Numbered from the stretch's first letter, positions 41,852-51,210 are shown. The stretch: DNA of 57,357 nucleotides from Halorubrum lipolyticum DSM 21995 (GCF_000337375.1 NZ_AOJG01000019.1:1-57357), one strand, 5' to 3'. Program-made: numbers and translations. Notes: generated by a model not told the origin, from the sequence alone.

Positions 41852-43552
41852 TCAGTTCACCCCCTCCCCGCCGGCGTCGACGGAACCGTCTCCGCCCTCG
41901 TGCGGGAAGTCGAAGGAGCCGTCGTCGCCTCCTCCGTCGACGCCACCGTCAGAGACCGCGGCGGCGCCGTCGCGGTCGGTTCCGCCGATCGCGGCGTCGC
42001 CCGCGGCGCCGCGTCCGGCGCCGAGACCGTTGCCGTCCGCGAACTCGAAGTCCTCGACCGCGTCGCGTAGCGCGATCGCGCGGTCGGAGAGCGACTCGGC
42101 GGCGGTCTCGACCGCGCCGAGGGTCTGTTCCTGTTCGTCGACCGCGCCGGTCACGTCGCCGGCCGCGCTCGCGGTCTGTGCGCTGATCGCGGAGACGTCC
42201 TCGACGTGCCCGACCACCGCGTCGACGGAGTCGGCCTGCGTCTCGGTCGCTCGGGTGATCTCGGTCATGCTCGTGTCGGTCCGCTCGGAGGCCTCCGCGA
42301 GGCGTTCGAGGGCGTCGATCGAGGTCTCGACCGTGTCGACGCCGGCGGAGATCCGCTTCTCGGTTCGCTCCATCGCGTCGGCGCCCGTCTCCGCGCGCTC
42401 CTGGACGGAGTGGATCCGGGCCTCGATCTCGCTGGCCGACTCCTGCGTCTCCTCGGCCAGCGCCTTCACCTCCTCGGCGACGACCGCGAAGCCGGCGCCG
42501 TCCGCGCCGGAGCGGGCCGCCTCGATCGAGGCGTTCAGCGCGAGCAGGTTCGTCTGCTCGGCGATCTCCGAGATGGTGTCGACCACCTCGCCGATCTCCT
42601 CGACCTCCTCCGCGAGCGCCTCGACCTCCGCGGTCGTCTCGGCGGTCGTCTCCTCGACCGCGTCCATCTCCGCGAGCGCCTCCTCTGCGGCCTCGCGGCC
42701 CTCCTCGCCGACCGCGGCGGCGTGCTCGGCGGTCTCGGCCACGTCGGTGACGGTGGAGGCGACCTCCTCGGCCGAGGACGCGAGGTTCTCGGCCTCGTCG
42801 GTCGCCGCCCGCAGATCGTCGCGCTGGGTGCGCGCGCCCTCGGCGATCTCCCCGACCGCCTCGCTCACGGTCCCGGTCGTCGCTCGCAGGCTCTCCGTGC
42901 GGTCGTCGACGGTCCCGGCCACGTCGGCGGTGTCCTCGGCGACGGTCGCGACGGAGGCGACCGTCCCCTCCAGCTCGTCGGCCATCTCGTTGAACGCGGC
43001 GCCGACCCGCGCCATCGCCTCGTTGTCGATGTCGGAGTCGACCCGCTGGGTCAGGTCGCCGTCGGCGAGCGCGCGCATCGCCGACTCGTACTCGGTCGCC
43101 TTGCGCTCGACCGTCTCGGCGCGCTGCGTCGCCTCGCGTCGGGCCCGCTCCGCCTCCTCGCGGGCGTCCTCGGCGTCGTCGATCTCGGACCGGAGCGAGC
43201 CGCGCATGGCGTCGAACGCCCGGAACAGCCGCCCGATCTCGTCGGTCCGTCCCGTCTCCAGCCGCACGTCGAGGTCCCCCTCGGCCATCCGCTCGGCCTT
43301 GGCCGTGAGCTGCCGCAGGGAGATTACCGTGTTCGATCCGACGGTGACGCCGATGAGCGCGAGCCCGATCACCGTCAACAGCGTCATCCCGACGAGCCCG
43401 GAGCGCACCCCTGCGCCCGCGGCCCCGGCCTCCTCCGCGCGGAGGTAGACGATGACCCCGTATGAAACTGAGACCCCCATGACCCCGATCAGCGACAGCG
43501 CGAGCTTCGCGCCGTAACTGGACCGGATGCCGGAGGACGATCCCTCTTGCAT
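41852..43552 (-). CDS. htrII: Sensory rhodopsin II transducer (methyl-accepting protein HtrII)
   Basis: A 566-residue transducer that passes the rhodopsin signal to CheA/CheW. TM1 is about residues 14-36 and TM2 about 51-71, with a short extracellular loop, the Natronomonas-like form lacking a large periplasmic domain. HAMP regions follow (about 72-125 and 150-205). The long coiled-coil signalling domain has its tip [18 protein letters not shown] near 335 and [12 protein letters not shown] next to it. Gln/Glu pairs in the flanking helices are likely methylation sites. A Gly/Asp-rich tail (about 505-566) has no homologous motif. The gene heads the htrII-sopII operon. Confidence 0.93.
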   Translation of the reverse strand: MQEGSSSGIRSSYGAKLALSLIGVMGVSVSYGVIVYLRAEEAGAAGAGVRSGLVGMTLLTVIGLALIGVTVGSNTVISLRQLTAKAERMAEGDLDVRLETGRTDEIGRLFRAFDAMRGSLRSEIDDAEDAREEAERARREATQRAETVERKATEYESAMRALADGDLTQRVDSDIDNEAMARVGAAFNEMADELEGTVASVATVAEDTADVAGTVDDRTESLRATTGTVSEAVGEIAEGARTQRDDLRAATDEAENLASSAEEVASTVTDVAETAEHAAAVGEEGREAAEEALAEMDAVEETTAETTAEVEALAEEVEEIGEVVDTISEIAEQTNLLALNASIEAARSGADGAGFAVVAEEVKALAEETQESASEIEARIHSVQERAETGADAMERTEKRISAGVDTVETSIDALERLAEASERTDTSMTEITRATETQADSVDAVVGHVEDVSAISAQTASAAGDVTGAVDEQEQTLGAVETAAESLSDRAIALRDAVEDFEFADGNGLGAGRGAAGDAAIGGTDRDGAAAVSDGGVDGGGDDGSFDFPHEGGDGSVDAGGEGVN

Positions 43553-43581
43553 AGTGTATTGATTTGCAGGGATCGTATTGA

Positions 43582-43590
43582 CATAATAAC
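43582..43590 (-). promoter_or_regulatory. TATA box of htrII-sopII
   Basis: GTTATTATG on the minus strand, about 34 nt before ATG 43552, in an AT-rich stretch that stands out. The rest of 43553-43789 holds no gene. Confidence 0.5.
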
Positions 43591-43789
43591 TGCCACCCGA
43601 ATATTAGGCGTGATAACGGTGTTCACCGCCGCCTCTCGGTGAGCGCGGGAGGGTCCGGCATGTCGCCGAATGCGGCGGCCGGGCGGAACGCGCCGGGGAG
43701 GTACGCGAGCGCGGACGCGAAGTCGCGGTCGACGGGGCGACCCGACCGGGACCAGTACGTTGAGGGCGTCGCCGTCCGCGTGGAGAGAC

Positions 43790-44596
43790 ATGGCGAACGC
43801 CTTCGACAGACTCGGGTACGGGACGTACAAGCTGGCCGACGGCGAGGAGTGCGTCTCCGGCGTCGCGCACGCGATCGAAACGGGGTACCGACATATCGAC
43901 ACCGCGCAGGGGTACGACAACGAGGCGTCGGTGTCGGCGGGGATCGACCGCACCGACGCCGACCGCGACGACCTGTTCGTCGCGACGAAGCTCTCGACGG
44001 ACAACCTCTCGTACGACGACGCGACCGCGACGGCGCGGGTGAGCCGCGACCGGCTCGGCGTCGACTCGATCGACCTGCTGTACGTCCACTGGCCGATCGA
44101 CACCTACGACCCGGAGGAGACGCTGCCCGCGCTCGACGACCTCGTCGACGAGGGGGTCGTCGACCGGATCGGGCTCTCGAACTTCCGGCCCGACCAGCTC
44201 GACGAGGCGATCGACCGCCTCGCGAACGACGTGTTCGCCCATCAGGTGGAGTGCCATCCGCTCCTCCAGCAGGAGGAGCTGCGCGAGCGCGCGGCCGAAC
44301 ACGACCACTGGCTCGTCGCCTACTCGCCGATCGCGCGCAACCGCGTCGCCGACGTGGACGTGTTAAAAGAGATCGGCGCGGCCCACGACGCCAGCCCGGC
44401 GCGGGTGAGCCTCGCGTGGCTGCTCTCGAAGGAGCGCGTCGCCCCGATCCCGAAGGCGGCCGACTTCGGTCACGTCGAGGCCAACTGGACCGCCCGCGAG
44501 ATCGACCTGACCGCCGGCGAGATCGCTCGGATCGACGCGCTCGACCGCGGCGAGCGAGTCGTCGACTTCGAGGAGGCGCCGTGGAATCGGGTGTGA
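43790..44596 (+). CDS. Aldo/keto reductase
   Basis: A 268-residue TIM-barrel NADPH-dependent reductase. The catalytic tetrad is visible: Asp in HIDTAQGYDNE (about residues 35-45) with Tyr42, Lys in VATKLS near 66, and His in YVHWPIDTYDP near 100. GLSNFRPDQLDEA near 132, QVECHPLLQQ near 157 and VAPIPKAADFGHVEANW near 226 (cofactor phosphate site) are all in place. The protein is among the short AKR forms, similar to those acting on 2,5-diketogluconate or methylglyoxal. The substrate is unknown. It is divergent from htrII, with a GC-rich leader and no clear TATA box. Confidence 0.92.
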   Translation: MANAFDRLGYGTYKLADGEECVSGVAHAIETGYRHIDTAQGYDNEASVSAGIDRTDADRDDLFVATKLSTDNLSYDDATATARVSRDRLGVDSIDLLYVHWPIDTYDPEETLPALDDLVDEGVVDRIGLSNFRPDQLDEAIDRLANDVFAHQVECHPLLQQEELRERAAEHDHWLVAYSPIARNRVADVDVLKEIGAAHDASPARVSLAWLLSKERVAPIPKAADFGHVEANWTAREIDLTAGEIARIDALDRGERVVDFEEAPWNRV

Positions 44597-44717
44597 TCCC
44601 CTCCGCGGAGCCGAGAGTGACCCGGCACCGATCCCGGAGTGCTATATATCCGAATAGACCCGTATCACCGGCTATACGCCACTCATAGTCGGTTTTACGT
44701 GAATCGCGACCGATCCC

Positions 44718-44885
44718 GTGAACGTGACCGACACCGAACCCAAGCGCCCCGGACGGCCCGCGCTGCTGGTCGCGACGCCGAGCGCCGACCGGGTGGGACG
44801 GTGGCTCCGGACGCTGGCGCTTTTGGCCGGCGTGCTCGGCCTGCTGGTCGGGCTGTTCGCGTTGGAACTCGTCGTCCGGTTGTGA
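44718..44885 (+). CDS. Possible 55-residue single-helix membrane protein
   Basis: Starting at GTG 44718, the frame reads a polar N-terminus (NVTDTEPKRPGRPALLVATP), an arginine-rich SADRVGRWLRT and one strong hydrophobic helix (LALLAGVLGLLVGLFALELVV). The positive-inside pattern places the N-terminus in the cytoplasm. GTTTTACG about 26 nt upstream could be its TATA box. The frame has no homologue that I recognise. Size and GTG start make it tentative. Confidence 0.45.
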   Translation: MNVTDTEPKRPGRPALLVATPSADRVGRWLRTLALLAGVLGLLVGLFALELVVRL

Positions 44886-45013
44886 TCGACCCCGGTCCCG
44901 GCTCCGGGGTCCCGTCCACCGCGTCTCGTCCGGAGCGGAACTGAACGGCCGGCCGCACCGAACCGGACCGCAGACGCCGCGTCGCCTCGGGTTTCACTTT
45001 CGCTTTCGGGCGC

Positions 45014-45024
45014 GTTTTTAAAAG
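45014..45024 (+). promoter_or_regulatory. TATA box of the DUF5790 gene
   Basis: GTTTTTAAAAG is centred about 28 nt before ATG 45047. Confidence 0.6.
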
Positions 45025-45046
45025 GCGTCGGCACGACGAGTCGGGT

Positions 45047-45484
45047 ATGGCCCAGTCCACGTTCGACGACGACGACCTGTTCGGCGAGGCCGCCGAGGAG
45101 ACCCGTGCCGAGGTCCGAGAGCACCTGCAGGCCGCGCGCGCGGAGCTTCCCGACCCGGACGACGTGTGGGAGACGGACGCGGACAACGTGCTCGGCGCGC
45201 TCAACGCGCTGAAGTCGGCGCTCGACGTCGGCGACGCGGTCGACAGCGTCCGCTCGGCGAAGAAGGCGTACGTGCTCGGCGAGCGCGCCGACGCCTTCGA
45301 GGACGCCGACGATTTAAAAGCGGAGATCGAGGAGCTGGAGTCGCTCGTCGGCGATATCGAGGGCGCCGCCGAGGAGGTCGGCTCGCTCACCGGCACCGTC
45401 CCCGCGATCCGCGGCGCGCTGCAGGACGCGGCTGAGGCGGGCGAGGACGGGGGAGACGGCGAGAGCGAGGAAGACGAGGAGTAG
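45047..45484 (+). CDS. DUF5790-type haloarchaeal acidic protein
   Basis: A 145-residue, highly acidic, almost wholly helical protein known only from haloarchaea (I associate it with DUF5790). MAQSTFDDDDLFGEAAEETR opens it; then come helices AEVREHLQAARAELP, LGALNALKSALDVGDAVDS and a predicted coiled coil DADDLKAEIEELESLVGDIE. The last ~20 residues are Gly/Glu/Asp. No catalytic motif, signal or membrane helix. Function unknown. It is monocistronic with a good TATA box and is convergent with the creatininase-family gene. Confidence 0.75.
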   Translation: MAQSTFDDDDLFGEAAEETRAEVREHLQAARAELPDPDDVWETDADNVLGALNALKSALDVGDAVDSVRSAKKAYVLGERADAFEDADDLKAEIEELESLVGDIEGAAEEVGSLTGTVPAIRGALQDAAEAGEDGGDGESEEDEE

Positions 45485-45500
45485 CCGCGTCCGGTCCCTT

Positions 45501-46259
45501 TTAAATCGACGCTCGGTCGACGACCGCCGTCGCCAGCTCGGCGAGCGCGTCGCTCGCGAGGTCGAGCAGGACCTCGCCGCGGTCGGCGTCGCCCGCGCTC
45601 GGGTCGCCCACCACGCCGTTGTCGGTGAACTCGTCCGAGTCGTGCGCGAGGTTCACGCCCGAGACCCACTCGCCCCACCGGTCGGCGGCGCCCTCGCGGG
45701 CCGCCTCGATCCGGTCCTCACGCACGAGACGGGGGTTCGTCGCGCGCAGCAGCGCCGTCTCCAGCGGGCCGGCGTGGCCCATGTCACCAGTGTGCTCGCC
45801 GACCGCCTCGAACCAGGTGAACGCGACCGCGTAGCCGTCGTGGGCTTCGTCGCGCGAGAACCGGCGGGCGACCTCGGCGAGCGCCTCCACGTTGCCGCCG
45901 TGCCCGTTGACGAACACCACCCGGTCGATCCCGTGGTGCGGCAGCGACTCGGCCGCCTCGCGGACGTACGCCCGGAACGCCTCCGGCGAGACCCACATCG
46001 TCCCGTCGAACGCGCGGTGCTCCTCGGCGACGCCGACGGGGATCGGCGGAGCGACGGCGACTTCGCCCGCGGCGGCGGCGGACCGTTCGCCCGCCGCCTC
46101 GTAGGCCGCCGCGCCCGCCTCCGCGACCGCGACCGCGTCGAGGGTGTCGGTCCCGAGCGGGGCGTGGGGGCCGTGCTGTTCGGTGCTGCCGACGGGCACG
46201 AACGCGACGTCGACGTCGGCGTCGCGCACGTCGGTCCAGGTTGCGTCCGCGAGTCGCAT
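45501..46259 (-). CDS. Creatininase-family amidohydrolase (ArfB-like possible)
   Basis: A 252-residue metal-dependent amidohydrolase. Metal ligands can be seen in VPVGSTEQHGPHAPLGTDT (Glu27, His29 and Asp37 region), VFVNGHGGNVEAL near 118-130, and MGHAGPLETALL near 160. Members hydrolyse cyclic amides or formyl groups; the archaeal enzyme ArfB deformylates a pyrimidine intermediate of F420 and riboflavin synthesis and belongs here. Either creatininase-like or ArfB-like activity is possible. ATG 46259 is used because homology starts with MRLADATW. The coding sequence ends at TTA-complement 45501, 16 nt from the end of the DUF5790 gene. Confidence 0.85.
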   Translation of the reverse strand: MRLADATWTDVRDADVDVAFVPVGSTEQHGPHAPLGTDTLDAVAVAEAGAAAYEAAGERSAAAAGEVAVAPPIPVGVAEEHRAFDGTMWVSPEAFRAYVREAAESLPHHGIDRVVFVNGHGGNVEALAEVARRFSRDEAHDGYAVAFTWFEAVGEHTGDMGHAGPLETALLRATNPRLVREDRIEAAREGAADRWGEWVSGVNLAHDSDEFTDNGVVGDPSAGDADRGEVLLDLASDALAELATAVVDRASI

Positions 46260-46376
46260 ACCGGGTCGTCGGTGGGACGCGCCGTATAGGCGACGGTCCG
46301 CGGTCGGGCCGGGAGACGGGGCGAACGACGCGGGCCAGGCGGGAGTATTAATCCGACGGGCGGTGAGAGACCAGTC

Positions 46377-46733
46377 ATGAGCAGCGACAACAGGGACCAA
46401 GCGCGGGCGTACGGGGTCACGTTCGGGCCGTTGAAACGGGCGCTACGCGAGCACCGGTATCCGGTGTCGGTGGGCGAGCTGATCGAGCAGTACGGCGGGT
46501 TCGAGCTGGAGACCGCGGCCGGCGATCGGCGGCTGGAGTCGGCGCTCCAGCGGTGCGAGGCGACGACGTTCGCCGAGCCGTGGGAGGTCCGGGACGCGAT
46601 CCTCGCCGGGCTCGACGACGAGGCAGTGATCGGGTATCACGGCGAGCCGGCGACGGGTTATGACGGCGGTGAGGGTGACGACGACGCGCCGGAGATCGAC
46701 CGGGCCGGCGACTGGAGCCGGTTGTCCGAGTAG
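46377..46733 (+). CDS. DUF5789-like small acidic protein
   Basis: A 118-residue soluble protein. RALREHRYPVSVGELIEQYGGFELETAAGDRRLESALQ is a helix-turn-strand block close to the haloarchaeal DUF5789 group, in which the phrase YPVxxxELIxxYG recurs. WEVRDAILAGLDDEAVIGYHGEP completes the core; the tail is Gly/Asp-rich. Function is unknown. Divergent from the creatininase-family gene; TTAAT near 46349 gives TATA spacing of about 28 nt before ATG 46377. It is convergent with the ABC exporter (18 nt). Confidence 0.7.
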   Translation: MSSDNRDQARAYGVTFGPLKRALREHRYPVSVGELIEQYGGFELETAAGDRRLESALQRCEATTFAEPWEVRDAILAGLDDEAVIGYHGEPATGYDGGEGDDDAPEIDRAGDWSRLSE

Positions 46734-46751
46734 CCCGCCGCCCTCGGCGCC

Positions 46752-48698
46752 TCAGTCGTCGTCGCTCTCGGCGTCCTCGACCAGCTGCGCGGTGCGCTCC
46801 TGTGCGCGATCGATGAACTCCTGCGGCAGCTCGTCTATCTCGCCGGCCTGCACGCCCCAGAGGTGCGCGTACAGCCCGCCGTTGTCCAACAGCTCGTCGT
46901 GGGTGCCGCGCTCGACGACCTCGCCGCCCTCTAACACGAGGATGGTGTCGGCGTCCTTGATCGTCGAGAGGCGGTGCGCGATCGCGAACGTGGTGCGGTC
47001 GGCCGTGAGCCGGTCGAGCGAGCGCTGGATCAGCATCTCCGTCTCGGTGTCCACGTCCGAGGTCGCCTCGTCGAGGATGAGGATGTCGGGGTCTTTCAGC
47101 ACCGCTCGCGCGATGGTGACGCGCTGGCGCTGACCGCCCGAGAGCTTCACGCCGCGCTCGCCGACCATGGTGTCGTAGCCGTCGGGGAGGTTCTCGATGA
47201 ACTCGTGCGCCTCGGCGGCCCGCGCGGCCTCGCGGACCTCCTCGTCGGTCGCCTCGAAGGTGCCGTAGGTGATGTTCTCGCGGACGGTCCCGTAGAACAG
47301 GTACGACGACTGGCCGACGTAGCCGATCGAGCGGCGGAGCGATTTGAGCGTCACGTCGCGCACGTCCTGCCCGTCGATCCGGATGGCGCCCTCGTCCACG
47401 TCGTACATCCGGAGCAGCAGCTTGAGCACCGTCGACTTCCCGGCGCCGGTCGGCCCTACCAGGGCCAGGGTCTCGCCGCCCTCGACCTCGAAGTCGATGT
47501 CGGAGACGATGGTCTCCTCGTCGTACCCGAAGCTCACGTCGTCGTAGACCACGTCGCCGTCGCCGACGGTCAAGTCCTCGGCGTTCGGGTCCTCGGCGAG
47601 CCGCGAGGGCTCGTCCATCAGCCCGAATATCCGGGCGGAGGAGGCGCGGGCGCGCTGGTACATGTTGATTATCTGTCCGAACTGCGCCATCGGCCAGATG
47701 AACCGCTGGGTGTAGAGGATGAAGACGACGAACATCCCGACCGAGAGCTCGCCGGTGAACGGCCCCGGCGGGGTGTCCTGGAACACCCACAGCCCGCCGA
47801 CGATGAACGTGAGCACGAAGCCGATGCCGGCGAGCACGCGGAGCCCGGGGAAGAACTTGATCCGAGTGCGGATCGCGTCCCAGTTGGCGTCGAAGTAGTC
47901 CATCGACACGTCGTCGACGCGGTCGGACTCGTACGGCTCGGTGTTCGACGACTTGATCACCTGGATGCCGCCGAGGTTGTTCTCGAGCCGGGAGTTCATC
48001 TTCCCGACCGACGAGCGCACCTCGGCGTACTTCGGCTGGATGATCTTGATGAACAGGTAGGTGAACCCGCCGATGACCGGGACCGGGAGGAGCGCGACCA
48101 GCGCGAGCTGCCAGTTGATCCAAAAGAGGAGCACGCCGATCCCGACGACCATCACGGACAACCGAAACAGGGAGTTCATGCCGTCGTTTAAGAATCGCTC
48201 AAGCCGGTTCACGTCGTTCGAGAGGATGGACATCATCTCCCCGGTCTGCTTATCCGAGAAGAACTCCATGTTGAGCCGCTGCATCTTGTCGTAGGTGTCG
48301 GTCCGCACGTCATGTTGGATGTTCTGCGCGAAGGCGTTGAAGCCCCAGTTGCGGATCCAGTGGAAGCCGGCCCCGATACCGAACGCGGCCCCGATGACGG
48401 CGATGGTGAACCAGAACTGCTCGGTCTGGCCCGTGGGGAGCCACGCGTCAGGGAGGACCACGAGCGGGATCTGCTCGCTGAACAGCGCGTCCTCGTAGAA
48501 CACGGCGTCGATAGCGATTCCGAGCATCAGCGGCGGGAGGAGGTCGAGGAGCCGCGCGAAGACGCTGGCGAAGATGCCGACCGTCACCTGCGGGAGGTAG
48601 TCGCGACCGTACGCGAGGAACAGCCGTTTCATCGGGTTCTCGATCTTGTCCCGCTGTTCCTCGAAGGGGTCGTCTTCCTCCCAGTCGGCGCTACTCAT
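46752..48698 (-). CDS. ABC transporter, fused permease/ATP-binding (type I exporter)
   Basis: A 648-residue half-transporter that dimerises into a full exporter. An acidic cytoplasmic start (1-27) leads to six membrane helices over about residues 35-345. The EAA-like coupling segments are VRTDTYDKMQRLNMEFFSDKQTGEMMSILSNDVNRLE around 130-166. The nucleotide-binding domain has Walker A LVGPTGAGKST near 404, Q-loop YVGQSSYLFYGTVRENI near 450, signature LSGGQRQRV near 511, Walker B DILILDEATSDVD near 530 and H-loop AIAHRLSTI near 565. Substrate unknown (lipids or drugs are typical). A 14-residue acidic tail is halophile-typical. The gene is alone. Confidence 0.95.
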   Translation of the reverse strand: MSSADWEEDDPFEEQRDKIENPMKRLFLAYGRDYLPQVTVGIFASVFARLLDLLPPLMLGIAIDAVFYEDALFSEQIPLVVLPDAWLPTGQTEQFWFTIAVIGAAFGIGAGFHWIRNWGFNAFAQNIQHDVRTDTYDKMQRLNMEFFSDKQTGEMMSILSNDVNRLERFLNDGMNSLFRLSVMVVGIGVLLFWINWQLALVALLPVPVIGGFTYLFIKIIQPKYAEVRSSVGKMNSRLENNLGGIQVIKSSNTEPYESDRVDDVSMDYFDANWDAIRTRIKFFPGLRVLAGIGFVLTFIVGGLWVFQDTPPGPFTGELSVGMFVVFILYTQRFIWPMAQFGQIINMYQRARASSARIFGLMDEPSRLAEDPNAEDLTVGDGDVVYDDVSFGYDEETIVSDIDFEVEGGETLALVGPTGAGKSTVLKLLLRMYDVDEGAIRIDGQDVRDVTLKSLRRSIGYVGQSSYLFYGTVRENITYGTFEATDEEVREAARAAEAHEFIENLPDGYDTMVGERGVKLSGGQRQRVTIARAVLKDPDILILDEATSDVDTETEMLIQRSLDRLTADRTTFAIAHRLSTIKDADTILVLEGGEVVERGTHDELLDNGGLYAHLWGVQAGEIDELPQEFIDRAQERTAQLVEDAESDDD

Positions 48699-48847
48699 TA
48701 CCGTCTCCTATCGTATCGCGCGGCAAATAGGTTTCCTTCGAACCGAAATGCATCGGCGGAAATCTCCGGTAAAGAGCGTCAACGCGCGTGATCGAGAGCA
48801 CGGAGGAGGTGAGGAGAGCGGAGACGACGCCGGAATCTGGCGCGCGA

Positions 48848-49174
48848 TCAGAGTTCGCGACGCTCCACGTCGGGGTCCACGCCGGCGGCGTCGAGGTCCT
48901 CGCGGATGCGCCGCCGGAGGGGGTCCGGGATCCGGTCGCGGGGAACCGGAGCGGCCGTCGCGGCACCCGCGTCCGATTCGGCGGCTCCGTCCGATCCAGA
49001 GGCGGGAACCGTCCAGTAGAGGACGCGCTCGGCGGTGGCGTAGAACTCCACGGCGAAGCGGTCGCCCCCGCCGTCGTAGTGGACGCGCGCCGCGTCGCCC
49101 TCGGCGCGCCACCCCTCCCGTTCGACCAGCGCGGCGATCGAGTCGTGCACGGTCGTAGTCGGGGCGGCGGACAC
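48848..49174 (-). CDS. Small conserved-looking haloarchaeal protein, unknown
   Basis: A 108-residue soluble protein. VEREGWRAEGDAARVHYDGG is followed by RFAVEFYATAERVLYWTVP, making a compact beta-sheet unit (about residues 18-58). A low-complexity Ala/Gly/Asp loop separates it from a helical end (RIPDPLRRRIREDLDAAGVDP). The Trp and Tyr pattern and amphipathic ends suggest a real fold. No family name or function is assigned. It lies 41 nt upstream of nothing in the same operon sense: the SHOCT gene is its upstream neighbour on the same strand and may be co-transcribed. Confidence 0.6.
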   Translation of the reverse strand: MSAAPTTTVHDSIAALVEREGWRAEGDAARVHYDGGGDRFAVEFYATAERVLYWTVPASGSDGAAESDAGAATAAPVPRDRIPDPLRRRIREDLDAAGVDPDVERREL

Positions 49175-49215
49175 ATGTCGGTGTCGCCGTCGAACCGTGG
49201 CACCCGAGAGGATCG

Positions 49216-49683
49216 TTACTCGCGACTCCGCTCCGTCGTTTCGCCGCTGAGTTCGTCGTCGAGGTCGTCGAAATCGTCGCCGAGAAGGTCCGTGTTCGAC
49301 AGCTCGTCCCCGCGGCCCCGTTCGATCCGTCGGCGCGCGTCCTCGGGGACCTCGGTCTCCAAGAGCACCTCCAGTTTCGCTTCGAACTCCTCGTCGTCGA
49401 GCTCTCCGCGTGCGTACCGGTCCCGGAGGGTGTCGAGCGCGTCGGTCACCGACTCGTCGGCGTCGTCATCGGCCGATCCCGTGGTCCCGTCCGCGTCGGC
49501 GTCCGCCTCGACGCCGTCGGGCCAGAGCACGTCGATCACTATCGCGCCCGCGATGCCGAGCGCGAAGGCGGCACCCGCGACGTTCCACCAACCGAGTGCG
49601 CCGAACACGATCGACGCCGCGAAACAGACGCCGAACACCGCGTCTTCCGGGTCTCGGCGGACGCCCTCGGGCAGTCGAACCAT
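49216..49683 (-). CDS. SHOCT-domain membrane protein
   Basis: A 155-residue protein. Two hydrophobic helices (AVFGVCFAASIVFGALGWW, about residues 14-32, and VAGAAFALGIAGAIVIDVLW, about 35-54) form a membrane hairpin. A SHOCT-like segment follows: ALDTLRDRYARGELDDEEFE near 82-101, with the short C-terminal helix pair typical of this domain, and a long acidic tail to 155. SHOCT modules serve oligomerisation or interaction in many prokaryotic membrane proteins. TATA box at 49705-49714 fits the ATG at 49683. Function unknown. Confidence 0.8.
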   Translation of the reverse strand: MVRLPEGVRRDPEDAVFGVCFAASIVFGALGWWNVAGAAFALGIAGAIVIDVLWPDGVEADADADGTTGSADDDADESVTDALDTLRDRYARGELDDEEFEAKLEVLLETEVPEDARRRIERGRGDELSNTDLLGDDFDDLDDELSGETTERSRE

Positions 49684-49704
49684 ACGCCTTCGTTGCGGAC
49701 CGAT

Positions 49705-49714
49705 CTGATAAAAC
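49705..49714 (-). promoter_or_regulatory. TATA box of SHOCT gene
   Basis: GTTTTATCAG on the minus strand, about 27 nt before ATG 49683. Confidence 0.6.
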
Positions 49715-49749
49715 CCGGCGTGCGTCCGTTCCGCCGTCATCGATACCGG

Positions 49750-49758
49750 TTTACAAAT
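49750..49758 (+). promoter_or_regulatory. TATA box of rnz
   Basis: TTTACAAAT about 24 nt before ATG 49778. Confidence 0.5.
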
Positions 49759-49777
49759 GCCGCTCCGATGAGCGGGC

Positions 49778-50710
49778 ATGTCCCTTCGCGTCACCTTCCT
49801 CGGGACGGGCGGCGCCGTCCCGACCACCGAGCGCGCGCCGAGCGCACTGTTCGTCAACCGCGAGGGCGACCGCCTCCTCTTCGACTGCGGCGAGGGGACC
49901 CAGCGCGGCATGATGCGACACGGCACCGGGTTCGGGATCACTCACGTCTTCGTCTCGCACCTCCACGGCGACCACGTCCTCGGAATTCCGGGGCTGGTCC
50001 AGACGCTCGGGTTCAACGACCGGGAAGAGCCACTGACGATCCACTGCCCGCCGGGGACCGCGGACGACCTCCGCGACCTCGTGCACGCGGTCGGCCACGA
50101 CCCGGCGTTCCGGATCCGGATCGACGAAGTCTCGCCCGGCGAGGTCGCGCTCGACGCCGACGGCTACGAGGTCCGCGCGTTCGAGACGACGCACCGGACG
50201 AAATCCCAGGGGTACGTCCTCGACGAGGACGACCGCCCCGGGCGGTTCGACCGCCCGAAGGCCGAGGCGCTGGGCGTCCCCGTCGGCCCGAAGTTCGGGC
50301 GGCTCCACGCGGGCGAGTCGGTCGAGGCCGACGACGGCTCGGTCGTCGATCCGGGGCAGGTCGTCGGGCCGCCGCGGCCGGGGAGGAAGTTCGTCTACAC
50401 CGCCGACACCCGCCCGCGAGAGGGGACCGTCGCGGCGGCGGCGGACGCCGACCTGCTCGTCCACGACGCCACCTTCGCCGATGACATGGAAGACCGCGCC
50501 CGCGACACGGCCCACTCGACCGGCAGAGAGGCCGGGTCGGTCGCCGAGCGCGCGAACGCGAAGCGGCTCGCGCTGGTACATATCTCCTCGCGGTACGCCG
50601 CGGACGCGTCCCCGATCCTCCGGGAGGCGCGGGAGGCGTTCGACGGCGAGTGCATCCTCCCCGACGACGGCGACCTGATCGAGGTACCGTTCCCCGACGC
50701 CGACGAGTAG
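49778..50710 (+). CDS. rnz: Ribonuclease Z (tRNA 3' endonuclease)
   Basis: A 310-residue metallo-beta-lactamase-fold endonuclease that removes 3' trailers from pre-tRNA. It is relevant here because tRNA genes in this window encode no CCA. The order is standard for RNase Z-S: FLGTGGAVPTTERAPSALFV near residues 5-24, LLFDCGEGTQRGMM near 31, zinc motif HLHGDHVLGIPG near 61-72, the exosite region, FVYTADTRP near 207 with its metal Asp, LLVHDATFADD near 226 and HSTGREAGSVAE near 246. All metal ligands are seen. It stands alone with a TATA box. Confidence 0.96.
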   Translation: MSLRVTFLGTGGAVPTTERAPSALFVNREGDRLLFDCGEGTQRGMMRHGTGFGITHVFVSHLHGDHVLGIPGLVQTLGFNDREEPLTIHCPPGTADDLRDLVHAVGHDPAFRIRIDEVSPGEVALDADGYEVRAFETTHRTKSQGYVLDEDDRPGRFDRPKAEALGVPVGPKFGRLHAGESVEADDGSVVDPGQVVGPPRPGRKFVYTADTRPREGTVAAAADADLLVHDATFADDMEDRARDTAHSTGREAGSVAERANAKRLALVHISSRYAADASPILREAREAFDGECILPDDGDLIEVPFPDADE

Positions 50711-50790
50711 GAGGGTCACCGCGCCCCGCGGCCGACATCCCCGTCGCGCTCCGGGAAACCTTGATGGGTCGCGCCGCCGACTGCTCGCGT

Positions 50791-51210
50791 ATGTCCGCAG
50801 ACTGCGTCTTCTGTTCGATCGTCGACGGCGACATCCCGGCCCGAACCGTCCACGAGACCGACAGCGTGCTGGCGTTCCTCGACGCCAACCCGCTCGCGCG
50901 CGGTCACACGCTCGTGATCCCCAAATCGCACGCGCAGCACGTCGGCGACCTCGACGACGACCTCGCGAGCGAGCTGTTCGCGGTCGTGACCGAGCTCACC
51001 CCGCGCATCGAGTCGACCGTCGGCGCCGACGGCGCGAACGTCGGGATCAACGACGGCGAGGCGGCGGGACAGGAGGTCCCGCACGTCCACGTGCACGTCA
51101 TCCCGCGGTTCGAGGACGACGGCGGCGCGCCCCTCCACGCGGTCGGCGGTGAGCGACCGGACCTGTCCGACGACGAACTGGACGCGGTCGCCGAAGCGAT
51201 CTCCGGGTGA
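50791..51210 (+). CDS. HIT-family nucleotide hydrolase/transferase
   Basis: A 139-residue histidine-triad protein. CVFCSIVDGDIPARTVHETD opens it with a CxxC zinc pair, and the active site is HVHVHVIPR near residues 98-106. LARGHTLVIPKSHAQHVGDL lies near 38-57. The family cleaves nucleoside phosphoramidates or related compounds (Hint-like). An in-frame ATG at 50764 would add 9 residues, but homology starts with MSADCVFC. The gap to rnz is 80 nt, the strand the same. Confidence 0.93.
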   Translation: MSADCVFCSIVDGDIPARTVHETDSVLAFLDANPLARGHTLVIPKSHAQHVGDLDDDLASELFAVVTELTPRIESTVGADGANVGINDGEAAGQEVPHVHVHVIPRFEDDGGAPLHAVGGERPDLSDDELDAVAEAISG

